Position numbers and translations under genes: made by a program
Part shown: in pieces, positions 26,698-34,342 of the stretch
How positions within the stretch are numbered: the stretch's first letter is position 1
Layout: every line of letters starts with the position of its first letter
From: Leptospira sp. WS60.C2
GTDB taxonomy: Bacteria; Spirochaetota; Leptospiria; Leptospirales; Leptospiraceae
Reading direction: 5' to 3'
Assembly: GCF_040833955.1 (NCBI RefSeq)
Contig: NZ_CP162133.1
Coordinates: 2,921,501 to 2,985,500 of the forward strand
Length of the DNA: 64,000 nucleotides
Notes under the pieces: generated by a model
Databases searched by the model: none
What the model was told of the DNA's origin: nothing
The model's input: only the letters and a program-made list of their open reading frames with translations

Positions 26698-27041
26698 TTG
26701 ATCTCCAAACTTCTTGCAAGCATTGAATCGGTTAAATTGATTCTTTCTAAAAATTGAATTCCAGCGATGTGATAAATAACATTTTTAATTTTGGAAGTTT
26801 GAGCCCACATAATGGTTCCCTCAAAAAACAAACGTTTGGTGCCTTTTGCCCAGACGATACTTCCTAAAACTTGGGCTTCGATCTCATCCCCAAGCAAATC
26901 ATCTTCCCCTAAAAAACATAGACCTTCTTCGGAAATATTTCCCAATTTGCCAAATAAAGTGATTCCTTCAAGATCCAAATGGACTTCGAATTCGGAAAAA
27001 TCACCAGGGGAAATTCTTGGAAGCCTACGTTCACTTTCCAT
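26694..27041 (-). CDS. PilZ-domain protein (c-di-GMP binding candidate)
   Basis: The 115-residue single PilZ domain has the N-terminal arginine motif RRLPR (5-9) and the NISEEGLCF element (about 36-44), which corresponds to the D/NxSxxG motif used for c-di-GMP. Both binding motifs look intact, so it is a plausible c-di-GMP effector. The partner is unknown; it is translationally coupled to the Rossmann protein (ATGA) and lies 47 bp downstream of an MBOAT acyltransferase gene, a class of exopolysaccharide modifier that is often c-di-GMP controlled. Confidence 0.78.
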   Translation of the reverse strand: MESERRLPRISPGDFSEFEVHLDLEGITLFGKLGNISEEGLCFLGEDDLLGDEIEAQVLGSIVWAKGTKRLFFEGTIMWAQTSKIKNVIYHIAGIQFLERINLTDSMLARSLEIK

Positions 27042-27088
27042 AGCAACAAGTTACATGGAATCCTATAATTGGAAACGAAAAAAGCAAA

Positions 27089-28552
27089 TCAGAATTGAAA
27101 GTAGATGAAAGGAACAGAATTTTCTGGTGTAGCTAAATTTAAGACAAGAAATAGAATCGGATACATGGCAAATTCAAAACTAGCGGGAATCCGTTTCCCT
27201 TTTCCCTTTTCAAAAAGAAAATAACCCACTAAATGGCCTATAAAAAGAAAACCGATGATCCAGAGAAAATCTTTCCACATGTAGGGTCGTAAATTTCCTC
27301 CCTGAAAAAGGAAAATCCCTTTGAGATGGATCCAAGCATTTTCCCAAGTGTGCGATCGGAAAAAAACAGCTCCCAAAAAGAAAATCGAATTGTTCAGTAA
27401 ATTTTGAATGATCCAGAGAGGAATGCGAACTAAATGGGAAGAACGAAATGAAGATTCTTTTTTCTCAGGAAACCACTCCTTCCAAATCTCTTCCAATACG
27501 TAAAAAAAGCCATTCAAGGAACCCCAAAACACAAAAGTCCATTGGGCACCATGCCATACACCACTTACAAACATGGTAAACCACAAATTGAACTTTCGGC
27601 GAACAGAAGTCACACGACTTCCACCCATTGGAATATAAATATAATCTCGTAACCAAGAATTGAGTGTCATGTGCCATCGCCTCCAGAAACCAGAGACAGA
27701 TGTAGCAATGAAGGGAAGATTAAAATTGGTCGGAAGTTTATAACCAAGTAACATGGCACTTCCAATGGCCATATCAGAATAACCACTAAAATCCAAATAC
27801 ACCTGGATCCCACCGAGAGCGGCCGCAATGAGAAGGGCGTAGGCATGATGTTCGCCAGGATTTGCATAAATGGTGTCAATCGTTGGTGCCACCATATCTG
27901 ACAAAACTGCCTTCTTAAAATAACCTAACATAAAAAAGCGAATTGCAACTCGAAACTCAATGTCTTCCAAACGTTTTGGACTGTACAATTGGGGCATAAA
28001 GGTTCGAGCGGTGACAATAGGACCTGCTACAAGTTGCGGGAAAAAACTGACAAAGAGTGCAAACCGAATGAAATCGGTCTCTGCTGGAATTTCTTTTCTG
28101 TACACATCGATGGTGTAGGATAAAGATTGAAAGGTGAAAAACGAAATCCCCGCCGGCAAAATAATTTTGAGAACCGGCAAAAACTCTTCACCTAACAAAC
28201 CACCTGTGACAGAGTTTATGGAAGTCACAACAAAATTATAATATTTGAAAAAACCTAAAATAAAAACTAAGTTTGTAATCAAACTAAACAGCAATAAATA
28301 ATAACGAACCTTCTCTCTTGTCTCACTTGAAAGTTTTAGTCCCACATAAAAATCAATCGCGGTAGATAATAAAATCAATGCCCCAAAACGATAGTCCCAA
28401 GACATGTAGAAAAAATAACTACTCACAAGTAGGAAAACATGCAAGATCCGAGTTTCTTTAGATTGATTCGAAATGATGGATGGGAATAAATACCAGACGG
28501 TAAAAAAAACAAATAAAAAGAAGACAAAGTATTCAAAATCGGAAAAGATCAA
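27089..28552 (-). CDS. MBOAT family O-acyltransferase (AlgI-like)
   Basis: The 487-residue polytopic membrane protein is of the AlgI/DltB type. It moves acyl groups across the membrane to extracellular polymers. Key strings are ILPAGISFFTFQSLSYTIDVYR (family block), GPIVTARTFMPQL, YLDFSGYSDMAIG, FWRRWHMTLNSWLRDYIYIPMGG and the catalytic His in VSGVWHGAQWTFV. No AlgJ/AlgX-like partner is adjacent, so the acceptor is unknown. PilZ follows in the same direction. Confidence 0.9.
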   Translation of the reverse strand: MIFSDFEYFVFFLFVFFTVWYLFPSIISNQSKETRILHVFLLVSSYFFYMSWDYRFGALILLSTAIDFYVGLKLSSETREKVRYYLLLFSLITNLVFILGFFKYYNFVVTSINSVTGGLLGEEFLPVLKIILPAGISFFTFQSLSYTIDVYRKEIPAETDFIRFALFVSFFPQLVAGPIVTARTFMPQLYSPKRLEDIEFRVAIRFFMLGYFKKAVLSDMVAPTIDTIYANPGEHHAYALLIAAALGGIQVYLDFSGYSDMAIGSAMLLGYKLPTNFNLPFIATSVSGFWRRWHMTLNSWLRDYIYIPMGGSRVTSVRRKFNLWFTMFVSGVWHGAQWTFVFWGSLNGFFYVLEEIWKEWFPEKKESSFRSSHLVRIPLWIIQNLLNNSIFFLGAVFFRSHTWENAWIHLKGIFLFQGGNLRPYMWKDFLWIIGFLFIGHLVGYFLFEKGKGKRIPASFEFAMYPILFLVLNLATPENSVPFIYFQF

Positions 28553-28682
28553 TGGTTTTGCCTTCTTTTCAGACCAGAATCATCGAAAAAATACCACTGT
28601 CAATCATTTCGACTTGCAGAACTTCTTCATTTCACTTATGATTGGTCACTAGTTTTCAGCTAAAACTATACAGAGGTAGAAA

Positions 28683-29189
28683 ATGAAAAAAATACTAAAA
28701 ACAACTCTTATCGGGTTATTGTCCTTCGGTCTTCTTTCCAATTGTTTTGGAAAATTTGGTCTTACAAAAGCCATTTACTCTTTCAATGGAAGCATTCAAA
28801 TCGGGACTGGAAAAGTAGCCGGTTTTTTTCGATCCTTACTCATGCTTTTTCCAATTTCCATCGCGTACTACGTTGGAGGTATTTTAGATGTTCTCATTTT
28901 CAACTTAATTGAATTCTGGACTGACAGAAACCCAATCGCTATGGCTGAATATGATTTCGATGGAAAACTAGTAAAAGAATACACTGAGAATGGACAAACC
29001 ATCACTCTCACTTACACAGAATGGGGAAAAGTATTACGTATGGATGCACCTACTGCGAAAGGTGTTGAGTCCGTTTACTTCTTAAAAGACAAACCTGAAA
29101 AAGCATACCGTCTCATCAATGGAAAGTATGTGGAAATCCAACAAGTGAGTGGACCCATCCTTCCTCCTATGAGTGCAAAACACATCTAA
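28683..29189 (+). CDS. DUF3332 family lipoprotein
   Basis: This is a 168-residue predicted lipoprotein with signal MKKILKTTLIGLLSFGLLSNC (Cys21 as lipid site). The mature start CFGKFGLTKAIYSFNGSI is typical of DUF3332, followed by a hydrophobic segment (about 52-72) and a beta-rich tail. Its function is unknown. AGAGG stands seven bases before the ATG. A strong hairpin terminator follows, so it seems to be a single-gene unit. Confidence 0.83.
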   Translation: MKKILKTTLIGLLSFGLLSNCFGKFGLTKAIYSFNGSIQIGTGKVAGFFRSLLMLFPISIAYYVGGILDVLIFNLIEFWTDRNPIAMAEYDFDGKLVKEYTENGQTITLTYTEWGKVLRMDAPTAKGVESVYFLKDKPEKAYRLINGKYVEIQQVSGPILPPMSAKHI

Positions 29190-29198
29190 GACCTTCCA

Positions 29199-29225
29199 TT
29201 GCCCCTAATTTTAGGGGCAATCTTC
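29199..29225 (+). terminator. Intrinsic terminator after the DUF3332 gene
   Basis: TTGCCCCTAA and TTAGGGGCAA form a perfect 10-bp inverted repeat (29199-29220) with almost no loop, followed by a short T-rich stretch. It lies 10 bases after the stop. Confidence 0.75.
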
Positions 29226-29241
29226 TGCCGATACTAATCTT

Positions 29242-30303
29242 ATGAAACCTGCCCTTTTTCTTGTTTTCCTATTGCTCTTCATTTTGGGGTGCCAAACACC
29301 ACAACAGGTGATGATTCCCACCTTTCCTTCCCAATCCGAGCAAATCAATTTGAATCGAATCAAAATGATTACCAAACAAGAGGCAAATCCCACACAAGAT
29401 ACCAACACAAAAAAACCTTTGAACCAAGAGCCCGGTGTCAGTGTTGAATTCTCAGAAACAAAAATTCCATTCATCCAGTTGGATTTATTCTTTGAAGATG
29501 CAGGGATCAGCATCATTGAAGAAATCATCGCAGGAACGATCATTGATCACCACATTGTTGCCCTGAACCAAAAGGGAGAAATCATTGCAAAACAACCAGT
29601 TAACTTCCAAGCCTATGAAATTTTAGAAACCAAAACGGAAGTAATGCGAAACAAAGTGATCGTGGGTGAATCCAAAAAACCTGTCAAAGTGAATAGCACC
29701 ACTCCTGAAACAAGAGTGAGTCGAGAAGCCATCGAAAGACAATATTCCGATCGCGATTCTGTTCCGCAAGTTCTTGAAATTTTTGAAGGGAAAGTGCCAA
29801 ACCCAGGGGAATACATCAGCATTTACCTTGAGCTCACTTACGTCCATCCACACTTGGAACCAAATTGTGAATCCTACGGTGGAAACTGTAATGCCGCCAA
29901 ACAAAAGTTTTTTGAAGATGTAACCATTCGAAACCGAAGAGAACTAGATATCTTAAGAAATCGTTATGTCAATGGAGAAATAGCTCCCTTCCCAACTCTC
30001 ACAAAAGAAGAACAAATCGAATTCAAAACGAATATCAAATCTAAAATTGAAATTACGAACGGTACGTTTGGGCCAAAACATGGGTTCACAAAATTCTTCT
30101 TTCGGGAATGGAATTTGGTCTCTTCCCCAAGGTACTTTAGAATCCTTTCCGTTGGTAAAAATGGAAAACAAACTGCTTTGGAAGACGACAAACGTTTGGA
30201 AGAAGGAAAAGAAAATGCAGGATCCGAAAAGGATGACAACCATTCCATCTTTGATTCTCCCACTCACACAAAACACAAAAAGAGAACCATCACAACTCCA
30301 TAA
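29242..30303 (+). CDS. Predicted lipoprotein, unknown function
   Basis: The 353-residue protein has a lipoprotein signal (LLLFILGC, Cys17). I recognise no catalytic domain. The mature part is polar, with beta-strand-like central segments and a Lys/Asp-rich C-terminal tail (about 310-353). Cys residues in an NCESYGGNCN stretch (about 214-222) could form a disulfide. It follows a terminator and ends before a bidirectional hairpin shared with ssb, so it is probably monocistronic. Confidence 0.65.
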   Translation: MKPALFLVFLLLFILGCQTPQQVMIPTFPSQSEQINLNRIKMITKQEANPTQDTNTKKPLNQEPGVSVEFSETKIPFIQLDLFFEDAGISIIEEIIAGTIIDHHIVALNQKGEIIAKQPVNFQAYEILETKTEVMRNKVIVGESKKPVKVNSTTPETRVSREAIERQYSDRDSVPQVLEIFEGKVPNPGEYISIYLELTYVHPHLEPNCESYGGNCNAAKQKFFEDVTIRNRRELDILRNRYVNGEIAPFPTLTKEEQIEFKTNIKSKIEITNGTFGPKHGFTKFFFREWNLVSSPRYFRILSVGKNGKQTALEDDKRLEEGKENAGSEKDDNHSIFDSPTHTKHKKRTITTP

Positions 30304-30315
30304 GTTTTACGATTA

Positions 30316-30339
30316 CGGGTGAAGGCTAACCAACACCCG
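30316..30339. terminator. Hairpin between convergent lipoprotein gene and ssb
   Basis: CGGGTG (30316-30321) pairs with CACCCG (30334-30339), with an inner GG/CC pair in the loop. It lies between two convergent stop codons, the usual place for a bidirectional terminator. No long T-tract is seen. Confidence 0.5.
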
Positions 30340-30347
30340 CACCTATC

Positions 30348-30701
30348 TTACGCGACTTTTTCCTCTTTTTTTCGCATGCTATCGAAGCGTACAGTGCTTG
30401 CCGTCACTTTTACTTTGGATTTGTTTTCACCATCGGGTGTTTTCCATCGGTTCTGTTTTAAATTGCCCATGACAGTGACCTTACTCCCTTTCTTTAAATA
30501 CTCTACACAGTTTTCTCCTAATTTTTCCCAAGCTTCTACATCAAAAAAAGACACGTCGTCCTTTTCTTTTGCGTCGGGGTTGTTTTGTGAGTGATTGACA
30601 GCAACAGTAAATGAAGCAACTGTCTTTCCCCCCGTAATGGTTTTCTCTTCTGGATCTGAAGTTAAATTCCCATCCAAAATGATATACGATAGATTTTTCA
30701 T
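30348..30701 (-). CDS. ssb: Single-stranded DNA-binding protein
   Basis: This 117-residue OB-fold protein has the SSB pattern: YIILDGNLTSDPE, VASFTVAVN, SFFDVEAWEKLGENCVEYLKKGSKVTVMGNL and KVKVTASTVRF. It is shorter than E. coli SSB and lacks the acidic DDDIPF-like tail that recruits partner proteins. It may therefore be an accessory SSB rather than the main replication one. It is divergent from the PAS kinase. Confidence 0.85.
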   Translation of the reverse strand: MKNLSYIILDGNLTSDPEEKTITGGKTVASFTVAVNHSQNNPDAKEKDDVSFFDVEAWEKLGENCVEYLKKGSKVTVMGNLKQNRWKTPDGENKSKVKVTASTVRFDSMRKKEEKVA

Positions 30702-30843
30702 TTAAGTATCCCTACTACAGTTTTTGTGGCCACATACCCTTAGGTGGAAAACTAAAGTGATGGTCAAAAAAAAATAGGAAATTGTTGAAGTTTCTAAATA
30801 GAAAAAAACCTAGATTTGGATGGACAATTCCTTAGTTTAGAGT

Positions 30844-32355
30844 TTGAATTTATATGTGGGACTTCCTGATTCCGAAATATTGCAGTTATTAACCTCGATT
30901 AGTCGTGAATTGGTATGTTTGCACGAAAGTGATGGAACGTATCTCTATGTCAGTCCCAATGCCAAATCGATCATTGGTTATGAACCAGAAGAACTGCTTG
31001 GGAAAAATCCATATGATTTTTTTCATCCAGATGATAGACGTTTGATTTTTGAAAGGTCACACCAACCCATTTTAAAAGGGGAGGAAAAAATCAATCCAAC
31101 GTTTCGCTTCCAACATAAAAACGGGTCCTATCTTTGGTTACAATCTGACAATCGACTCATTGTCCACCCTACTTCTGGTAAAAACTACATTCACACTTCT
31201 TCCCGCGATATTTCTGAAAAAATAGAATCAGAAGCAAATCTTGCACTCTCGGAACGAAAATTTAAAACCTTATTTCGTGATTCACCCATTGGACTTGTGC
31301 TTACAAGTAAACAAGGTTTTATCGATGAAGTAAACGAATCATTTGCAAAATTTTTAGGATATGAGATTTTTGAACTTCTCGGAAAACATTTTTCAGACAT
31401 CAGTTCCGAAGGAGAGCTAGAAGAAAATCTTAGATACAGAGACTCTGTTCAAAAGGGCATGATTGATCATTATGCCATCGAAAAACAATATATCCACAAA
31501 GCAGGTCATTTGGTTTGGGCGTATGTCACAGTCACAGTGTTACGCGATGATTCAGGTCATCCGATTTACTATTTAGCGCAAATCATCGATATCGATGAGA
31601 GAAAAAAAACAGAAAGACTGCTTTTAGAAAACAACGAACACTTAAAGGCCACTAAAAATTCTCTTCTCATCCAAAACAAACAACTTCAATCCTACAACCA
31701 AATCATCTCACATCATCTTCGCGCGCCAGTTAGCAACCTTCGCAGTTTAATTGATTTGTTAAAGCTCACAAAATCAGAAGAAGAGAGAATCGAACTTCAA
31801 AATCATTTGGAAGCGGTAACGGAAAGTTTAGAGACAACACTTTCGGAACTCATCACGACATTAAAAATCCAAAGTTTGGAACATTACCATCCCGAATGGA
31901 TTTCGATACGAGACACGTTTGCAAAAGTAGAGAAACTCATGGAAGGAGAACTTCTGAAAAAAAAGGTCCAGATCGAACTGAATGTAATAGATAAGGAAAC
32001 AGTTTATGTTTCCAAAGACTATTTAGAAACGATCTTTTTGCAGCTTCTTAGCAATTCGTTACTTTTTTCCGAACCGTCTCGAACGTTACGAATCGTAATC
32101 GAATCCTTTTCGATAGGAAATGAGACCACAATTTCCTTTTCGGACAATGGAACCGGGATCGATTTATCGCGATACGGGGACCAAATTTTTCAGATGAAAA
32201 AGACTTTTCATCGTCAGATGAGTGGAAAGGGTCTTGGTTTGTTTTTGATGAAATACACAATGGAATCATTGGGCGGGCGAGTGGAAGTCAAATCGAAACC
32301 AGGGGAAGGAGCCACCTTCTTTCTGTACTTTCCTAACCAGGGTAACAATCTATGA
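30844..32355 (+). CDS. PAS-PAS sensor histidine kinase
   Basis: The 503-residue soluble kinase has PAS domain 1 at about 15-120 (YVSPNAKSIIGYEPEELLG), PAS 2 at about 135-255 (DEVNESFAKFLGYEIFELLG), a coiled linker, a DHp helix with H-box ISHHLRAPVSNL (about 287-298) and a HATPase (SNSLLFSEP, DNGTGI, GKGLGLFL). There are no TM segments, so it probably senses a cytoplasmic signal. A stop lies two codons upstream, so translation must begin at TTG 30844 or GTG 30856; neither has a good ribosome site. It overlaps the response regulator by ATGA, so the two form a couple. Confidence 0.87.
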   Translation: MNLYVGLPDSEILQLLTSISRELVCLHESDGTYLYVSPNAKSIIGYEPEELLGKNPYDFFHPDDRRLIFERSHQPILKGEEKINPTFRFQHKNGSYLWLQSDNRLIVHPTSGKNYIHTSSRDISEKIESEANLALSERKFKTLFRDSPIGLVLTSKQGFIDEVNESFAKFLGYEIFELLGKHFSDISSEGELEENLRYRDSVQKGMIDHYAIEKQYIHKAGHLVWAYVTVTVLRDDSGHPIYYLAQIIDIDERKKTERLLLENNEHLKATKNSLLIQNKQLQSYNQIISHHLRAPVSNLRSLIDLLKLTKSEEERIELQNHLEAVTESLETTLSELITTLKIQSLEHYHPEWISIRDTFAKVEKLMEGELLKKKVQIELNVIDKETVYVSKDYLETIFLQLLSNSLLFSEPSRTLRIVIESFSIGNETTISFSDNGTGIDLSRYGDQIFQMKKTFHRQMSGKGLGLFLMKYTMESLGGRVEVKSKPGEGATFFLYFPNQGNNL

Positions 32356-32750
32356 CCCCTAGAATTTGCATCATTGATGATGATAAAATCTACCAATTCA
32401 CGACGAAAAAAATCATCTCGAATGCAGGAATTACGGGAGAGGTTTTGGTATTTTCCGATGCCGAAAATGCACTGTTTTTTTTCCAAGAGCAGTCCCAAAA
32501 CGTTTCCAAACTTCCAGACATCATCTTTTTGGATATCAACATGCCCTTTATGGATGGATGGCAATTTCTAGAAGCAATCGAGCCCATCCACAAACAATTT
32601 CCCAAACCAATTCAGATTTATTTGGTGAGTTCTTCCGTTGATGAAGCGGATACAGAAAGGGCCGCGAAAATTCCTTATGTCTCTGGTTACATTTTTAAAC
32701 CGTTCACCAAAGAAAAACTATTAGATTCTTTGGCTCATTTGCAATCTTAG
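32352..32750 (+). CDS. Single-domain response regulator
   Basis: The 132-residue protein is only a receiver domain. It has the acidic pocket IIDDDK (residues 6-11), phospho-acceptor Asp in FLDINMPFMDGW (about 59), the switch Ser in VSSS and the Lys of GYIFKPFTKEKL. There is no output domain, so it probably passes phosphate on or acts by protein contact, like CheY or Spo0F. It is translationally coupled to the PAS kinase. Confidence 0.9.
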   Translation: MTPRICIIDDDKIYQFTTKKIISNAGITGEVLVFSDAENALFFFQEQSQNVSKLPDIIFLDINMPFMDGWQFLEAIEPIHKQFPKPIQIYLVSSSVDEADTERAAKIPYVSGYIFKPFTKEKLLDSLAHLQS

Positions 32751-32791
32751 CTTGTCAATATCCTGAGTGGAACCTAGATATGGAGGCACAA

Positions 32792-34342
32792 ATGACGAAT
32801 CAAATCTTGCATTGGATCGAAACAAATCCTATCTCTGCCACTGGACTTGGAATCTTTCTATTTTTTCTTCTCGTTTTCCTTCGAGACATCACGCAAAAAA
32901 AACACACCATTCAGAGAAATTTTCCCATCGTCGGAAGGCTTCGTTATTTTTTAGAAATGATCGGACCCGAACTCAGACAATACTGGGTTGCTAACGACAA
33001 AGAAGAAAGGCCCTTTGATCGAACGGAACGAAGCTGGATCTATGCTACTGCCAAAGGACAAAACAATAATTTTGGTTTTGGAACCACAGAAATCCAATAC
33101 GAACCTGGATATCCCATCATCAAACATAGAGCATTTCCATTTCCGGAATCAAAAGCATACATTCATAACGGCGATCCAAGTTGTATCCCTTGTCTGAAAG
33201 TGATAGGCCCTCATCGAAAATTTCCCTATCGTCCCTATTCTATCATCAATATCTCAGCGATGTCCTTTGGCTCACTTGGAAAAAATGCAGTGCTTGCCTT
33301 AAACAAAGGTGCACGAGACTCAGGTGCCTACCATAACACTGGTGAGGGGGGGCTCAGTCACTACCATATGGAAGGTGCTGATATCGTTTGGCAAATTGGG
33401 ACAGGTTATTTTGGTGCGAGAGACCATTCAGGAAAATTCAACATCGATGTGTTAAAAGAAAAAGTTGGGAAAAACGCCTGTGTCAAAATGATTGAGATCA
33501 AACTCTCTCAGGGCGCCAAACCTGGTAAAGGTGGAATTTTACCCGCAAAAAAAGTAAACGCCGAGATTGCAGCGATTCGACACGTGGAACCAGGAAAGGA
33601 TTGTATATCACCGAACGCCCACAGTGAATTTACGAATGTCAAAGAACTCGTATCTTTCATTGAAAGAATCGCGGAAGCAACTGGTTTACCAGTTGGGATC
33701 AAAAGTGCAGTCGGTGAAATCGAATTTTGGCAAGAGTTAGCAGAGGAAATGAAACGGACCTCCCATGGACCAGACTTTATCACAATCGATGGAGGGGAAG
33801 GTGGAACAGGTGCTGCACCACTTACCTATGCCGACCATGTTTCCCTTCCATTTAAAATTGGATTCCAAAGAGTGTACACTTTGTTCCAAAAAGAAGGTTT
33901 ATCTGAAAAGATTGTTTGGATTGGATCTGGTAAATTAGGTTTTCCAGACCGTGCTGTTGTTGCAATTGCCATGGGTTGTGATTTGATCAACATAGCACGA
34001 GAGGCGATGTTATCGATCGGATGCATTCAAGCACAAAAATGCCACACTGACCACTGCCCTGCAGGGGTTGCCACTCAGAATTGGTGGTTACAAAGAGGTG
34101 TGGATCCAACGCTAAAAGGCAAACGAGCGGCAAAATACATCCAAGGATTTCGAAAGGAACTCCTTAGTTTGGCACATTCTTGCGGGTATGAACACCCAGG
34201 TCAGTTCACAGGCCAAGACATTGAAATCAGCATGGGAATGAACCGATACCAACCATTAGAAGGTTTGTTAGGTTATAAACGTGATGTTGTAAATTTTACA
34301 AAACTTCAGGACTATACAGTTTTTCCAAAACGACAAGCCTAA
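32792..34342 (+). CDS. FMN-binding glutamate synthase-domain protein
   Basis: The protein has about 516 residues: an N-terminal TM helix (about 15-33), then a glutamate-synthase central/FMN domain. Key strings are AMSFGSLGKNAVLALNKGA, GEGGLSHYH, GAKPGKGGILPAKKV, TIDGGEGGTGAAPL and the Fe-S cysteines in CHTDHCPAGVATQ. It lacks the glutaminase domain, so it is the stand-alone membrane-anchored family whose substrate is unsettled, not true GltB. GGAGG five bases before ATG 32792 marks this as the start rather than the ATG at 32780. It ends directly against the next ATG. Confidence 0.87.
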   Translation: MTNQILHWIETNPISATGLGIFLFFLLVFLRDITQKKHTIQRNFPIVGRLRYFLEMIGPELRQYWVANDKEERPFDRTERSWIYATAKGQNNNFGFGTTEIQYEPGYPIIKHRAFPFPESKAYIHNGDPSCIPCLKVIGPHRKFPYRPYSIINISAMSFGSLGKNAVLALNKGARDSGAYHNTGEGGLSHYHMEGADIVWQIGTGYFGARDHSGKFNIDVLKEKVGKNACVKMIEIKLSQGAKPGKGGILPAKKVNAEIAAIRHVEPGKDCISPNAHSEFTNVKELVSFIERIAEATGLPVGIKSAVGEIEFWQELAEEMKRTSHGPDFITIDGGEGGTGAAPLTYADHVSLPFKIGFQRVYTLFQKEGLSEKIVWIGSGKLGFPDRAVVAIAMGCDLINIAREAMLSIGCIQAQKCHTDHCPAGVATQNWWLQRGVDPTLKGKRAAKYIQGFRKELLSLAHSCGYEHPGQFTGQDIEISMGMNRYQPLEGLLGYKRDVVNFTKLQDYTVFPKRQA

